From contig DALTWF010000011.1 of assembly GCA_029987235.1 (NCBI GenBank), positions 1 to 44,790 of the forward strand: a stretch of 44,790 nucleotides of DNA, read 5' to 3'. The position numbers and the translations under genes were made by a program. The stretch comes from Methanocorpusculum sp. (GTDB taxonomy: Archaea > Halobacteriota > Methanomicrobia > Methanomicrobiales > Methanocorpusculaceae). Of the stretch, positions 33,378-41,851 are shown piece by piece; positions within the stretch are counted from its first letter, which is position 1, and each line of letters begins with the position of its first letter. The notes under the pieces are model-generated. The model made no database searches. It was given only the letters and a program-made list of their open reading frames with translations, and was not told where the DNA came from.

Positions 33378-34238
33378 TTAAACCAGCCTCATCTGCCTCT
33401 TATCCTCAAACCGCTCCATAAACGAAAACACATCCCCTGACTTATACAAAATCCCCTCCTCCCTGCAAAACCCGCAAAAAATCCCCATAAGCCGCTTGTT
33501 ATCCGGCGACATAACCGAATACGCATCCCCGAACTCCCTCTCATACCGCCCCCGCAGCCCCGGAAAATGCTCATCAAGTTTCCCATAGAAATACTCCCGG
33601 TCCCCCTCCCGAAGCGTAACCCCGAACCCGAAACAAAGAATCCCCCGCACCCCCGCATCCCGGCACCCCTCAAGAATACGCACCAGATTTTCCTCCATAT
33701 CATTAATGAACGGCAGAACCGGACACAACCACACACAGGTATCAATACCCGCATCAGACAGCTTTTTCAGCACACAAAGACGCTCCTGCGTTGTACACAC
33801 ATGCGGCTCAAGAATCTTCGAAAGACCGTTATCCCACGTAGTAAGCGTCATTGACACAACCGCCCGCGTCTTGCGATTGATAGCACAAAGCAGCTCAATA
33901 TCCTCTAAAACAAGATCCGACTTCGTCAGAACCGAAACCCCGAACCCCCGGCGTTCAATAACCTCAAGACACCGCCGCGTAATCCGCAGATTTTTCTCAA
34001 GCGGGATATACGGGTCGCACATCGCCCCCGTCCCAATCATACATTTGTTTTTCTTTCCGGAAAGCGCCCGGTCCAAAAGCTCAGGCGCATTCACCTTTAC
34101 CTCCACATCCTCAAACGCATGCTTCATCTGATAGCATACGCTCCGCGAATCACAGTAAATGCACCCATGCGTACACCCGCGATAGACATTTATCCCGTTC
34201 GACTTCGACAGAATCCCTTTTGCAAATACTTCATGCAT
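33378..34238 (-). CDS. SPL-family radical SAM protein
   Basis: The protein (286 residues) has the radical SAM Cys motif CTHGCIYC (CxxxCxxC) near residue 22 followed by a partial TIM barrel. The sequence resembles the spore-photoproduct-lyase-like group (Rv2578c type), whose members include many of unknown activity. Further features are the SLTTWDN-like segment (MTLTTWDNG) and a Cys-containing region near the C terminus (IFCGFCREEG). The ATG overlaps the stop of the ABC permease gene by eight bases (ATGCATGA), so it is translated from that transcript. The substrate cannot be inferred. Codon choice (many GGG) differs from most genes here. Confidence 0.82.
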   Translation of the reverse strand: MHEVFAKGILSKSNGINVYRGCTHGCIYCDSRSVCYQMKHAFEDVEVKVNAPELLDRALSGKKNKCMIGTGAMCDPYIPLEKNLRITRRCLEVIERRGFGVSVLTKSDLVLEDIELLCAINRKTRAVVSMTLTTWDNGLSKILEPHVCTTQERLCVLKKLSDAGIDTCVWLCPVLPFINDMEENLVRILEGCRDAGVRGILCFGFGVTLREGDREYFYGKLDEHFPGLRGRYEREFGDAYSVMSPDNKRLMGIFCGFCREEGILYKSGDVFSFMERFEDKRQMRLV

Positions 34239-35778
34239 CTTCCAGACGGTTTAACTTACATTTCAGACATTTGCGGTACAAAACAATCGACACCGCGCAA
34301 AGAACCGCAAATCCGATTAAAGCACAGATTTCGATTCCAGCAAACATCGACAGTACAAATAAAAGCACAAGCGTGAAAAGACCGAAAAGCATCGTATGCG
34401 TAAGTGCAGAACCCTGTTTTACCGCCTTAACCTCATTATCCCAGGAGAAATTCGGATGCTTCAGATTCTGATACAGACCCAGCACACTTGCAAAAACCGT
34501 ACAGATAAACGGAATTGCAATAAATGCAAGAACCTCAAAAACAGAGCCCGCTGCCGCAATACAGTACAGAACCGATGCGGTAAGCATAAACGGCAGAGAC
34601 ACCAGGAAACTGACAAAAAGCTTTGCCTGCAGAATCTTTTTTTCCGCAACCGGAAGCGTCTGTTTAATCCACCACTGTTTTCCCTCAATGGAAATAGAAG
34701 ATGCCGAAACCGGACTCAGTATGCCGAATACGGCTAAAAGAAGCACCCCGCCCTTTAAGAGAAATTCACTGCCGGTCAGTTCCACGATTCTTTCCGGCCC
34801 CATAATACAGATAATCAATGCAAGAACCACGGCAAGAATGTATCCCATAATAGTGTTGGTTACATACGTGCTTGATGCAAAATACCGCTTTAATTCCATC
34901 TTAAAGAGCGCTTTTAACTGCGATGACGAAGACAGATTCTGCATATGATACGTCTTTTTTGCATAATAGGTGTTCATTGCAGAACAAATCGGGGCAAACT
35001 TCCATGAGGCAATTGCAAGAAACAGGGCAAATACACCTAAGGACACAACCGCAAACAGCGCAGTAAATAAAGCATCCCCTGAACCAAACCATGCAGCCGG
35101 AGGATACCACATACTAATCTGCGCAGAAAGACTGGCAAAGACATCTGCCATGTAATCTGGAAGAGGTGTATCGGATTTGCGGAGGAAGATGAAACAGAAC
35201 AGTGCCATTGTAAAAGCAATGCTGATTGCCGTTGAAACCGCACTTTTATGCTTTACATGCGATGCGGCTGCGCTGACCAAAGCCCCGACTGCAAGAGATA
35301 CCGACATAGGAATCAGCGGAGTGAAAAAGATGCCGAAAACCGAAAGACCCCACAATGCAGGAGAACCAAGTACAATACATCCTGGAATAAAAATAACCAT
35401 CATTAAGATGATATTTACCAGATACAGACTTGCAAGGCGGCTGATTACAATACCAGAGGGTTTGACCGGATAGACAATTTCCCGTTCATATGCCTTTGGA
35501 TTAAAGATTGCAGCCCCCGCATAGAATATATCGATAATCAGAACAAGAGCTGAACCTGCAACACAGGAAAACAGCGGAACAAGCGCTTCCTGACCGATTG
35601 CAGCAAGACCTGCCGAAACCCCGCCGAACAGGACTGCTGCAAATGCGCCAAGGATTACATAAAGTATGAGTTCTCCAATCTTTTTCCGCGCCTTTTTTGC
35701 ATCATGTCCGTACCGTATTTCATTAATGCCGAACGTGTTAATAAGCCGCAGTTTAATGAGAAGAAGTGTCTTATTCAT
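34231..35778 (-). CDS. ABC-2 type transporter permease
   Basis: This membrane protein (515 residues from the ATG at 35778) has about twelve hydrophobic helices and partners the ATP-binding protein encoded just upstream. The ATG lies inside the final codons of the ATPase gene (GATGAATAA), so translation is coupled. The frame stays open upstream to 35811, but that part lies inside the ATPase gene and is not needed. Such large single-chain permeases are often exporters of unknown substrate. The 3' end overlaps a radical SAM gene by eight bases. Confidence 0.87.
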   Translation of the reverse strand: MNKTLLLIKLRLINTFGINEIRYGHDAKKARKKIGELILYVILGAFAAVLFGGVSAGLAAIGQEALVPLFSCVAGSALVLIIDIFYAGAAIFNPKAYEREIVYPVKPSGIVISRLASLYLVNIILMMVIFIPGCIVLGSPALWGLSVFGIFFTPLIPMSVSLAVGALVSAAASHVKHKSAVSTAISIAFTMALFCFIFLRKSDTPLPDYMADVFASLSAQISMWYPPAAWFGSGDALFTALFAVVSLGVFALFLAIASWKFAPICSAMNTYYAKKTYHMQNLSSSSQLKALFKMELKRYFASSTYVTNTIMGYILAVVLALIICIMGPERIVELTGSEFLLKGGVLLLAVFGILSPVSASSISIEGKQWWIKQTLPVAEKKILQAKLFVSFLVSLPFMLTASVLYCIAAAGSVFEVLAFIAIPFICTVFASVLGLYQNLKHPNFSWDNEVKAVKQGSALTHTMLFGLFTLVLLFVLSMFAGIEICALIGFAVLCAVSIVLYRKCLKCKLNRLEDA

Positions 35779-36484
35779 CTTTTGCTGCCATTTCCATAAA
35801 GACGTCTTCAAGTGACTTGTCGCGTGTCAGGCTTTCCATGTCGCCTGAGGCAATAAGGCGGCCGTGTTTGATGATTGCAACACGGGTGCAGAGTTTTTCA
35901 GCCACATCAAGCACATGGGTGGAGAAAAAGATAGCACATCCGCGTGCACATTCCTCGCGCATGAGATTTTTGAGCGTTAATGCAGCTTTGGGGTCAAGTC
36001 CAACAAACGGCTCGTCCAATATGAGCAGTTTCGGTTTATGGATAAATGCCCCGGTAAGTACCAGTTTCTGCTTCATTCCGTGCGAATACGATGAAATAAG
36101 GTCGCCGAGATTTCCAGTGATTTCAAAAAGCCCTGCATATTTTTCAATACGTTCTGTCCGCTCTGCGGCTGTTACTCCGTACATGTCGGCAATAAAATTC
36201 AGGTACTGAATGCCGGTTAAATGCTCGTAAATGTCAGGATTGTCCGGAATATAGGCAAGAATGCTTTTACAGAGCAGCGGCTCTTCTGTCACGGAATAAC
36301 CGTCTATCGTAATTTCTCCTGAGTCAAAATCGTGGATTCCTGCAATACATTTGATGGTTGTGGTCTTTCCGGCGCCGTTTGAGCCGATAAAACCATATAT
36401 GTCGCCGTTTTCGATGGTAAGAGACAAATTGTCCACCGCGGCGCGTCCACTGTATTTTTTGGTAAGAGCAGTTATTTTCAGCAT
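35771..36484 (-). CDS. ABC transporter ATP-binding protein
   Basis: The protein (237 residues) powers the permease encoded directly downstream. It has Walker A GSNGAGKTTT near residue 35, the signature SYSHGMKQK near 130, Walker B LLILDEP near 152 and the H-loop STHVLD near 183. It is an ABC-2 exporter-type ATPase. Together with the permease it forms a two-gene exporter; nothing in the pair defines the substrate. A short AT-rich gap separates it from the upstream PAPS-reductase-like gene. Confidence 0.93.
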   Translation of the reverse strand: MLKITALTKKYSGRAAVDNLSLTIENGDIYGFIGSNGAGKTTTIKCIAGIHDFDSGEITIDGYSVTEEPLLCKSILAYIPDNPDIYEHLTGIQYLNFIADMYGVTAAERTERIEKYAGLFEITGNLGDLISSYSHGMKQKLVLTGAFIHKPKLLILDEPFVGLDPKAALTLKNLMREECARGCAIFFSTHVLDVAEKLCTRVAIIKHGRLIASGDMESLTRDKSLEDVFMEMAAKDE

Positions 36485-36566
36485 AATGAATTGTGTATAT
36501 TTTTCAGGGATGGTATATATTGTTTCTTGTCAGAGGATGAGTACGAATAATTTCACATCCCGGTTC

Positions 36567-38003
36567 TCAGAAATGACCTTCGATATCTGCGTCTTCTTCG
36601 TTTCGTTCCCTGATGCGCCAGAGTCCCATTTCCGCCCAGTCTGCGGATTTACCGTTTGCCGCACCCCACTCGGTGAGTTTTTTCATCCAGTCCGCCCACA
36701 TTGCAGGATAGCGTGCCGCAATATCTTTCATACAGGCAATATCTGATGAAGGGCAGATAAAACAGCCGATTCTGTCAAGACCTGTTTCATACAGAGGATT
36801 GTACGGCGCTTTTTCGCGGAAAAGATACAGCCAGTCATGCATTGCGGTCCAGTGCTGAATGGGTGCTGCGGAAATCTGGCACAATACGTTTTTATTGCGC
36901 CATACACGCGGACTCTGCATGCGTTTTGCCGACTCAAACTTGCGCTGACCGATAAAGGAGACTACTTCGCCCCAGTTTTTCTCAATAAGGGCTTTTACCG
37001 GCCGCAGTTTGCACGCTTTGCAGCACCAGCGGTAGTCGACAGCAGGCGGTCCCTGAACCTTAAACTCGTCCCAGAACAAGGCTTCGCCTGATTCGGTTAT
37101 GCATTCAAGCCCGTATTTTTCCGAAACCTCTCTGACATTTTCCAGGGTTTCCGGAAATTCAAGACCGGTATCTGCAAAAATCATCGGCAGTTTCAGTCCT
37201 GCCTTCAGCGTCAGAAGAAGTGTTACCAGACTGTCTTTTCCGCCGGAATAGGAAATCGTTGGCGTAATCCCGGGATTTTTGGAAATAACGTCTTTTATGA
37301 ACTCAACCGACTTTGCTTCATACAAATCCAGTATGCCCTGATTTGCCTTTATTGCATCATCCCAGGTCGATGGCGCGAAATCTGTTTTTGCCTTGCTGGT
37401 CCGGCGCGTGCGCACAACCTGACCGCGTGAGGCGCCGACCGTTTCCTGATAAGACATCTTTGCGCGCCCGACCGCGACACACTCGCCTGAATCCGTCAGA
37501 ACAAATACACTGTCACCCGCCTCAATTTCCGGCGAAACATACGTAACACCCGGCATTAAGACGCTGTTTCCCGCTTTGATAAATTCACCTGCTTCATCCG
37601 TTACCCGCACAATGCGTTTTACAGGCGTTACCAGTTCGACCGCTGCCTCGCGGGGAAGCACTTCCCAGCGGTCTTCTTTCGGGAGGAAGCGGATTGAACA
37701 AACAACGGCGCCTCCGATGATGATTTCCTCCATCCGGTCCTCGTCCGGGACTTTGTTTAAGAGGCAGAGGAAATTATCCGGAATAAGCGGAACGCCGAAA
37801 TTTTCTGCAAAAAGCCGGTTGATTAAATCCCTGTCGCGTGCAAACGCCGGGCGGACGTCGCCGGGCGGCGTTACGGAAACCGGGCGCGTTTTTTCACCGC
37901 AGGAACACATTTTTCCCATGACCGGGGAATGACATTTGTCGCACCAGTAAAACGGAACCGGCGCTAAAAACGGAGAGTTTTTAGTATAGGGTTTTTGTGC
38001 CAT
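36567..38003 (-). CDS. PAPS-reductase-like protein with zinc ribbon and PUA-like domain
   Basis: The protein (478 residues) is composite. It starts with a zinc-ribbon-like segment (YWCDKCHSPVMGKMCSCG), then a region with a small PUA-like beta domain (about 120-190, AGDSVFVLTDSGECVAVGRA), then a PAPS-reductase/ATP-sulfurylase-like domain with the PP-loop SYSGGKDSLVTL near 250. Further Cys pairs (RWCCKACKLRP, and CFICPSS near 425) suggest an iron-sulfur cluster. The arrangement suggests sulfur or thiol chemistry on RNA or protein rather than plain sulfate reduction, but that is inference. Its start lies one base from the end of the DUF2284 gene. Confidence 0.82.
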   Translation of the reverse strand: MAQKPYTKNSPFLAPVPFYWCDKCHSPVMGKMCSCGEKTRPVSVTPPGDVRPAFARDRDLINRLFAENFGVPLIPDNFLCLLNKVPDEDRMEEIIIGGAVVCSIRFLPKEDRWEVLPREAAVELVTPVKRIVRVTDEAGEFIKAGNSVLMPGVTYVSPEIEAGDSVFVLTDSGECVAVGRAKMSYQETVGASRGQVVRTRRTSKAKTDFAPSTWDDAIKANQGILDLYEAKSVEFIKDVISKNPGITPTISYSGGKDSLVTLLLTLKAGLKLPMIFADTGLEFPETLENVREVSEKYGLECITESGEALFWDEFKVQGPPAVDYRWCCKACKLRPVKALIEKNWGEVVSFIGQRKFESAKRMQSPRVWRNKNVLCQISAAPIQHWTAMHDWLYLFREKAPYNPLYETGLDRIGCFICPSSDIACMKDIAARYPAMWADWMKKLTEWGAANGKSADWAEMGLWRIRERNEEDADIEGHF

Positions 38004-38004
38004 G

Positions 38005-38610
38005 TTATTTGAGAAGTAAAAGCATAATGGTAGTCATATCGCCATCCCAGACTTTGCCTGCATCAGTCATTTCGTATGTCATAACACGCAGGTCCCAGCC
38101 GGCATTTTTACAGGTTGCATACACATCAATTCCGGACGCCTCCATGCTTGGTCTGAGATTCTGACGCATACGGCAGTCTTTCAGCTCTGCTCCCTCTTCT
38201 TTTGCTTTGCAGGATTTGCACCATTTGCACTGGTGTCCCGCATATGACAGAACCTTGTAAAAGCCGTCATGAAATGCCGTATTTTCCAGGTCAACAATCG
38301 TTTTCTGGACAAACTGCGTCATTTTGTGCGAGGCAACGCGAAGCGGATCCGCTTCGTCCGGGTACAAATCACCGTCAAAACGAATCAGAAGCGCGGTATC
38401 GAACTCGTCCAATACCTGCCGCGTCTCATCAGGCGTCGGCGAGTGCGGGGGACATCCGAAGCGCTTGCCGAAACCCGCGCAGCCGAAATAACATTTCTGT
38501 CTGACCCAGTGAGCCGTAACCACGTCTTTTGGCGAAATACGTACGGCGTCTCCACCCAGTTCACGGATAATACCGGTAAGTTTTGCGAGTTCTTCATCAG
38601 CCGTGTTCAT
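38005..38610 (-). CDS. DUF2284 metal-binding protein
   Basis: The protein (201 residues) matches the Cys-rich DUF2284 family of predicted metal-binding proteins: KCYFGCAGFGKRFGCPPHSP in the first third and CKWCKSCK followed by DCRMRQNLRPSMEASGIDVYATCKNAGW in the last third. The function is unknown; iron-sulfur cluster binding is likely from the number of Cys. Its ATG overlaps the stop of ribL by four bases, and it ends one base before the PAPS-reductase-like gene, so these act in one transcript. Confidence 0.85.
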   Translation of the reverse strand: MNTADEELAKLTGIIRELGGDAVRISPKDVVTAHWVRQKCYFGCAGFGKRFGCPPHSPTPDETRQVLDEFDTALLIRFDGDLYPDEADPLRVASHKMTQFVQKTIVDLENTAFHDGFYKVLSYAGHQCKWCKSCKAKEEGAELKDCRMRQNLRPSMEASGIDVYATCKNAGWDLRVMTYEMTDAGKVWDGDMTTIMLLLLK

Positions 38611-39038
38611 TTCGTTCCCTCCATGCGGCGCCGGACTGCTTCATCAATTATTTTTGATGAGGAGGTGAATTCTGCGCCGGTAAATGCAGGAATCCGGACA
38701 ACATCTGCATGAATTCCGCGTTCTTCAAGCGATGCTTTCAGTTTTTCCTCAGAGAAGAACTGATTGAATCCAAGCGTGATAACATCCGGATGAATCGCTA
38801 AAATCGGCTTAAACATATCCTCTTTATCGCCTAAAACGGCATGGTCCACACATTTCAGGGCTGAAATCACGGCAAGCCGCTGTTCTTCGGAAACAACAGG
38901 TCTGGGCTTGTGCTTTACGTTATTTTCACGCGATACAATCACCCATAACTCATCGCCGAGTTTTTTAGACTCTTCAAGAAAATACACGTGTCCCGGGTGG
39001 AGAATGTCAAATGTTCCTGTTGCAACAACGCGTTTCAT
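38607..39038 (-). CDS. ribL: FAD synthase, archaeal RibL type
   Basis: RibL transfers AMP from ATP to FMN to make FAD. The 143-residue protein belongs to the nucleotidyltransferase superfamily: it starts MKRVVATGTFDILHPGHVYFL, with HPGH as the nucleotide-binding motif, and ends with the TSSSKIIDE segment equivalent to ISSTxI. This matches archaeal RibL in size and order. It lies between the JAMM gene and the DUF2284 gene, overlapping both by four bases (ATGA). FAD demand by PyrK and other flavoenzymes elsewhere is not a direct link. Confidence 0.93.
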   Translation of the reverse strand: MKRVVATGTFDILHPGHVYFLEESKKLGDELWVIVSRENNVKHKPRPVVSEEQRLAVISALKCVDHAVLGDKEDMFKPILAIHPDVITLGFNQFFSEEKLKASLEERGIHADVVRIPAFTGAEFTSSSKIIDEAVRRRMEGTK

Positions 39039-39442
39039 GATTCGGTAACCTCAAGGTGTATTCTATCTCCTTCCCTGTTGTAAGCCCGCCAGGATGTTTC
39101 ATCAAAGGGATTTGAGACTATGATGTGGACATTTCCTATTGCACAGAAGGTGGATAAATCCTGATCTGACGGATGCAGCATATGTTCGCGGACTGAAGGG
39201 GAATCGCCGTATCCCGGCGGTATCGGATGACTATGGGCGGTTCCTGCAAATTTCATTCCCAAAGGTATCATATCGGTGAAAATATTTGCCGAATCCTCCG
39301 AGGTGGAGCCGTTTGTCATAAACGTATTGTTGATAATGCCGTTTTCCTCTTCCAGCAGCACCATATATTCATTCGGGTAACTGGATTTTCCCATTTCCAG
39401 AAGGAGCAGGAGAGTCTGTTTATCTATTGCGCGGACCTTCAT
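39035..39442 (-). CDS. JAMM/MPN-domain metalloprotease-like protein
   Basis: This 135-residue protein has the JAMM zinc site of the Mov34/PAD-1 family: Glu25 in YPNEYM, the HSHP at 70-73 and S92xxD95 in PSDQDL. Archaeal proteins of this sort (JAMM/RPN11-like) cut ubiquitin-like SAMP modifiers from proteins or act in sulfur transfer. The spacing between HSHP and S-x-x-D is longer than the most common one, so function should be taken as likely, not certain. I chose the ATG at 39442; a longer reading frame to 39580 overlaps the upstream gene and adds unrelated basic residues. Confidence 0.82.
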   Translation of the reverse strand: MKVRAIDKQTLLLLLEMGKSSYPNEYMVLLEEENGIINNTFMTNGSTSEDSANIFTDMIPLGMKFAGTAHSHPIPPGYGDSPSVREHMLHPSDQDLSTFCAIGNVHIIVSNPFDETSWRAYNREGDRIHLEVTES

Positions 39443-39483
39443 AGTGATTATATATATGCGGGCTGAAGGGATAATGGTTTTAG

Positions 39484-40872
39484 TTAGTCCTTCTGCCGCG
39501 GTTTGCTGCCGGCGTATTTTACGCCGCGGCGTTTGCTTGTTCCGTACTTTTTCACAAGAGCCTGCGCTTTGTCCAGACATTTCTTCCCGCCCGGTTTACC
39601 AACAATAAGCCGGCACCAGCTTTCCTGACCTAATAAGAGATTGTATGCCTTCTGTTTTTCATTCCAGCGCACAAGAACCGAATCGATTGCAACCACATCA
39701 CCGTAAGATGCGCAAAGAAGGGCTTCATGTTCAGGCGTCCGGTGGAATGCAGGTAAAGCGGCATAGACCGGGGAAGTTCCTGTTCCGTCGCAGACCAAAA
39801 AGAGGTAGTTTTTCGCATCGCCGATGTCTTCAGACATCACCGAGCACGTTACGTGAATACGCCTGCCGATATGTTTTTTGAGCTGGGAAAACCAGGCGCG
39901 TTTTGCGTCCGGGGGAATGCGGTAACTGCATTTTCTGTGTCCGTCTTTGCGAAGGACGGCGTATGCATATTTGATATCAGTATTGACAAAACGGTACTTT
40001 TCTTCTTCGCCTCCCAGTGAAAACATGAGTTTTGTCGGCTTGATATCAGCGCTTTGCGCAAAACTCCAGCAGGGCTGAACCGGGCAGGGAACACCCCGGA
40101 TGTCGTTGCAGGGCGCATAAATCGTAAGACCGCGGCGTTTTACCCCGCGGGAGACGGTGCGCAGTGCGGTTGCATTTTCCAGGTCCGCCGGCTCGATAAG
40201 AACGATATTTCCATCCGGCACAAGGTGTTCTGAAAGACGCATAATCAGGTCTTCTTTTCCTGCTTCTGCAAGCGGCAGCTCGTTAATCATGTTGGCAAGG
40301 AAAATCAGGTCAAATTCCCCGTCAGGGATTTCTTTTGTGATGTCAAGTGCAAGCGGGCGCGGGGCTTTGACTTTATCCGAGACCAGAGCCGGCACGATTT
40401 TTACAAAGGCGTCTCGGAAAGGCTCGGCAGGTTCAACCGAGGTGATATCTGCAGTCATTTCGGAAACAGCATCAAGAACACGTGAAACGGCGACTGAAAC
40501 CGTTCCCGGACCGCAGCCGATATCAAGAATTCGTATGTGTTTTCTGATTAATCCGGCTGATACAAGGTTTGCAAAAAGTTCCGAAACCTCATGCACATAT
40601 CCGGGCATCTGGTAGGCAAGATAGGCAAAAACGCTGTACGCACCTTTGTACACGACGTTTTTTGCAGCCCCTTCTTTCCAGTAGGAATCCTTCTGCGCGA
40701 TTACGGATTTGCGGATTTTTGCAAGGACTTCTGCATCATTCCACGGTTTTTCGGTAATATATTCGATATACTGATCTGATGCGGCTTCCAAAGCCGGGTA
40801 TTCACGGGTTAAAAGAAGAGTCTTAAGCCCCTGTTTTTCCTCAGGGGTTAAAATGCGGCGCGGATTTTCCAT
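39484..40872 (-). CDS. Rsm22-like methyltransferase
   Basis: The protein (462 residues) resembles the small ribosomal subunit Rsm22 family. The SAM-binding motif LDIGCGPGTVSVAV lies near residue 116, and a Cys-containing stretch (GVPCPVQPCWSFAQ) lies near 265, as in the family's metal-binding region. The C-terminal part (about 340-430) is beta-rich and could be an RNA-binding domain, followed by a very basic tail (KRRGVKYAGSKPRQK). A role in rRNA or ribosome maturation fits the neighbouring PUA, ZPR1 and JAMM genes. It starts two bases after the stop of the ZPR1 gene. Confidence 0.82.
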   Translation of the reverse strand: MENPRRILTPEEKQGLKTLLLTREYPALEAASDQYIEYITEKPWNDAEVLAKIRKSVIAQKDSYWKEGAAKNVVYKGAYSVFAYLAYQMPGYVHEVSELFANLVSAGLIRKHIRILDIGCGPGTVSVAVSRVLDAVSEMTADITSVEPAEPFRDAFVKIVPALVSDKVKAPRPLALDITKEIPDGEFDLIFLANMINELPLAEAGKEDLIMRLSEHLVPDGNIVLIEPADLENATALRTVSRGVKRRGLTIYAPCNDIRGVPCPVQPCWSFAQSADIKPTKLMFSLGGEEEKYRFVNTDIKYAYAVLRKDGHRKCSYRIPPDAKRAWFSQLKKHIGRRIHVTCSVMSEDIGDAKNYLFLVCDGTGTSPVYAALPAFHRTPEHEALLCASYGDVVAIDSVLVRWNEKQKAYNLLLGQESWCRLIVGKPGGKKCLDKAQALVKKYGTSKRRGVKYAGSKPRQKD

Positions 40873-40874
40873 AC

Positions 40875-41420
40875 TTAATACGGGGTTAATTCAAGCCCGT
40901 CTTTGAGTTCGACATCCAGTTTGGTCTTTACTGCTTTATTGGAGACGATTCCGGAATTTCCGGACGGGTCGGTGATTTTTAAGGTGAACGAAAGTTTTCC
41001 CGCGCGCGCCTGTGCGATTTTTTCAAGAATCGCCGTTGCTGTATGAATTTCCTCACCCTCGCATGAAAGCAGCGCGCGGCGGACTGCATCCTCGGCACGG
41101 TCTAAAACGCCTTCGACATTTGAGATAAAACCGTCGCATGCGGGACCCGGACGGATATTGATGCCGAATTCAGGCAAATCTATTTCCCCTGCAGTGCTGC
41201 GCACCACACGGATGTTTAAGTCCTCGGAACAGTCTGCACGCAGTTCCCAGACACACGGCTCGCGGTTTTGTAAAATCATCGTGTCCACGATGCGGAAACC
41301 GCACGGACAAACACCTGATATCAGCAGAATATCGGAAAAATACGGAATATTCTCTGTATCATAAATAATAGTCATGTCTTTCCCGCAGGAAGGACATGGT
41401 GATTTAACAACCTGGTGCAT
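40875..41420 (-). CDS. ZPR1-type zinc finger protein
   Basis: This 181-residue protein is a single ZPR1-like unit: a zinc finger (CPSCGKDMTIIYDTENIPYFSDILLISGVCPCGFR) followed by the beta-rich half (TMILQNREPCVWELRAD, FGINIRPGPACDGFISNVEGVLDRAE). Eukaryotic ZPR1 binds translation factor eEF1A; the archaeal single-domain form is little studied. It sits between sepF and the Rsm22-like gene, each gap being a few bases. Confidence 0.9.
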   Translation of the reverse strand: MHQVVKSPCPSCGKDMTIIYDTENIPYFSDILLISGVCPCGFRIVDTMILQNREPCVWELRADCSEDLNIRVVRSTAGEIDLPEFGINIRPGPACDGFISNVEGVLDRAEDAVRRALLSCEGEEIHTATAILEKIAQARAGKLSFTLKITDPSGNSGIVSNKAVKTKLDVELKDGLELTPY

Positions 41421-41426
41421 CAGGAT

Positions 41427-41801
41427 TTATCCGCAGATTTTTTCACGGGAAATGCGGAAACCGGTCGGAACGATAATGACGTATCTCTGGTCTCCAAGTC
41501 CGATAATGTCGCCGTTTACATCCTGTGCCACTGCGCGCAGGTCTCCCATAACACGGTCGAACATTATTTTGTCGAGCTTGAGCTTGGCAATATCAACAAT
41601 TACTACATTGCCGCCGTAGATTTCGTCTTTAATGCGCGGACAGTCCTTAATGTCGCTTACTGCAGCGATTTTGACGTAAGTAACTGCCATTTCGCGCTCT
41701 CCCGGCTTTCCTTCATATGCCTGAAGGTCAAGATGCATGTAGTCATCTTCACCGGACTGGTCTTTTCCTTTTCCGCCGAATACGTTATCTAAGAATCCCA
41801 T
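41427..41801 (-). CDS. sepF: Cell division protein SepF
   Basis: Archaeal SepF anchors FtsZ to the membrane at the division site. The protein is 124 residues. The N terminus MGFLDNVFGG is the short amphipathic membrane-binding helix, then comes an acidic linker, and the core (about 40-124) includes YVKIAAVSDIKDC, EIYGGNVVIVDIAKLKLDK and RVMGDLRAVAQDVNGDIIGLGDQRYVIIVP. The ATG at 41801 preserves the helix. It is embedded in a translation- and RNA-related operon, with the PUA gene 50 bases upstream. Confidence 0.95.
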   Translation of the reverse strand: MGFLDNVFGGKGKDQSGEDDYMHLDLQAYEGKPGEREMAVTYVKIAAVSDIKDCPRIKDEIYGGNVVIVDIAKLKLDKIMFDRVMGDLRAVAQDVNGDIIGLGDQRYVIIVPTGFRISREKICG

Positions 41802-41851
41802 ATAAAAAGTAATTTAGTGAGAGAGTTTATATTCTTATCTGTCCGGTGTCT

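Noticed and set aside
39443..39580. 46-residue N-terminal extension of the JAMM protein
   Set aside because: It would overlap the upstream Rsm22-like gene by nearly 100 bases, and the extra residues are basic and unrelated to the JAMM fold.
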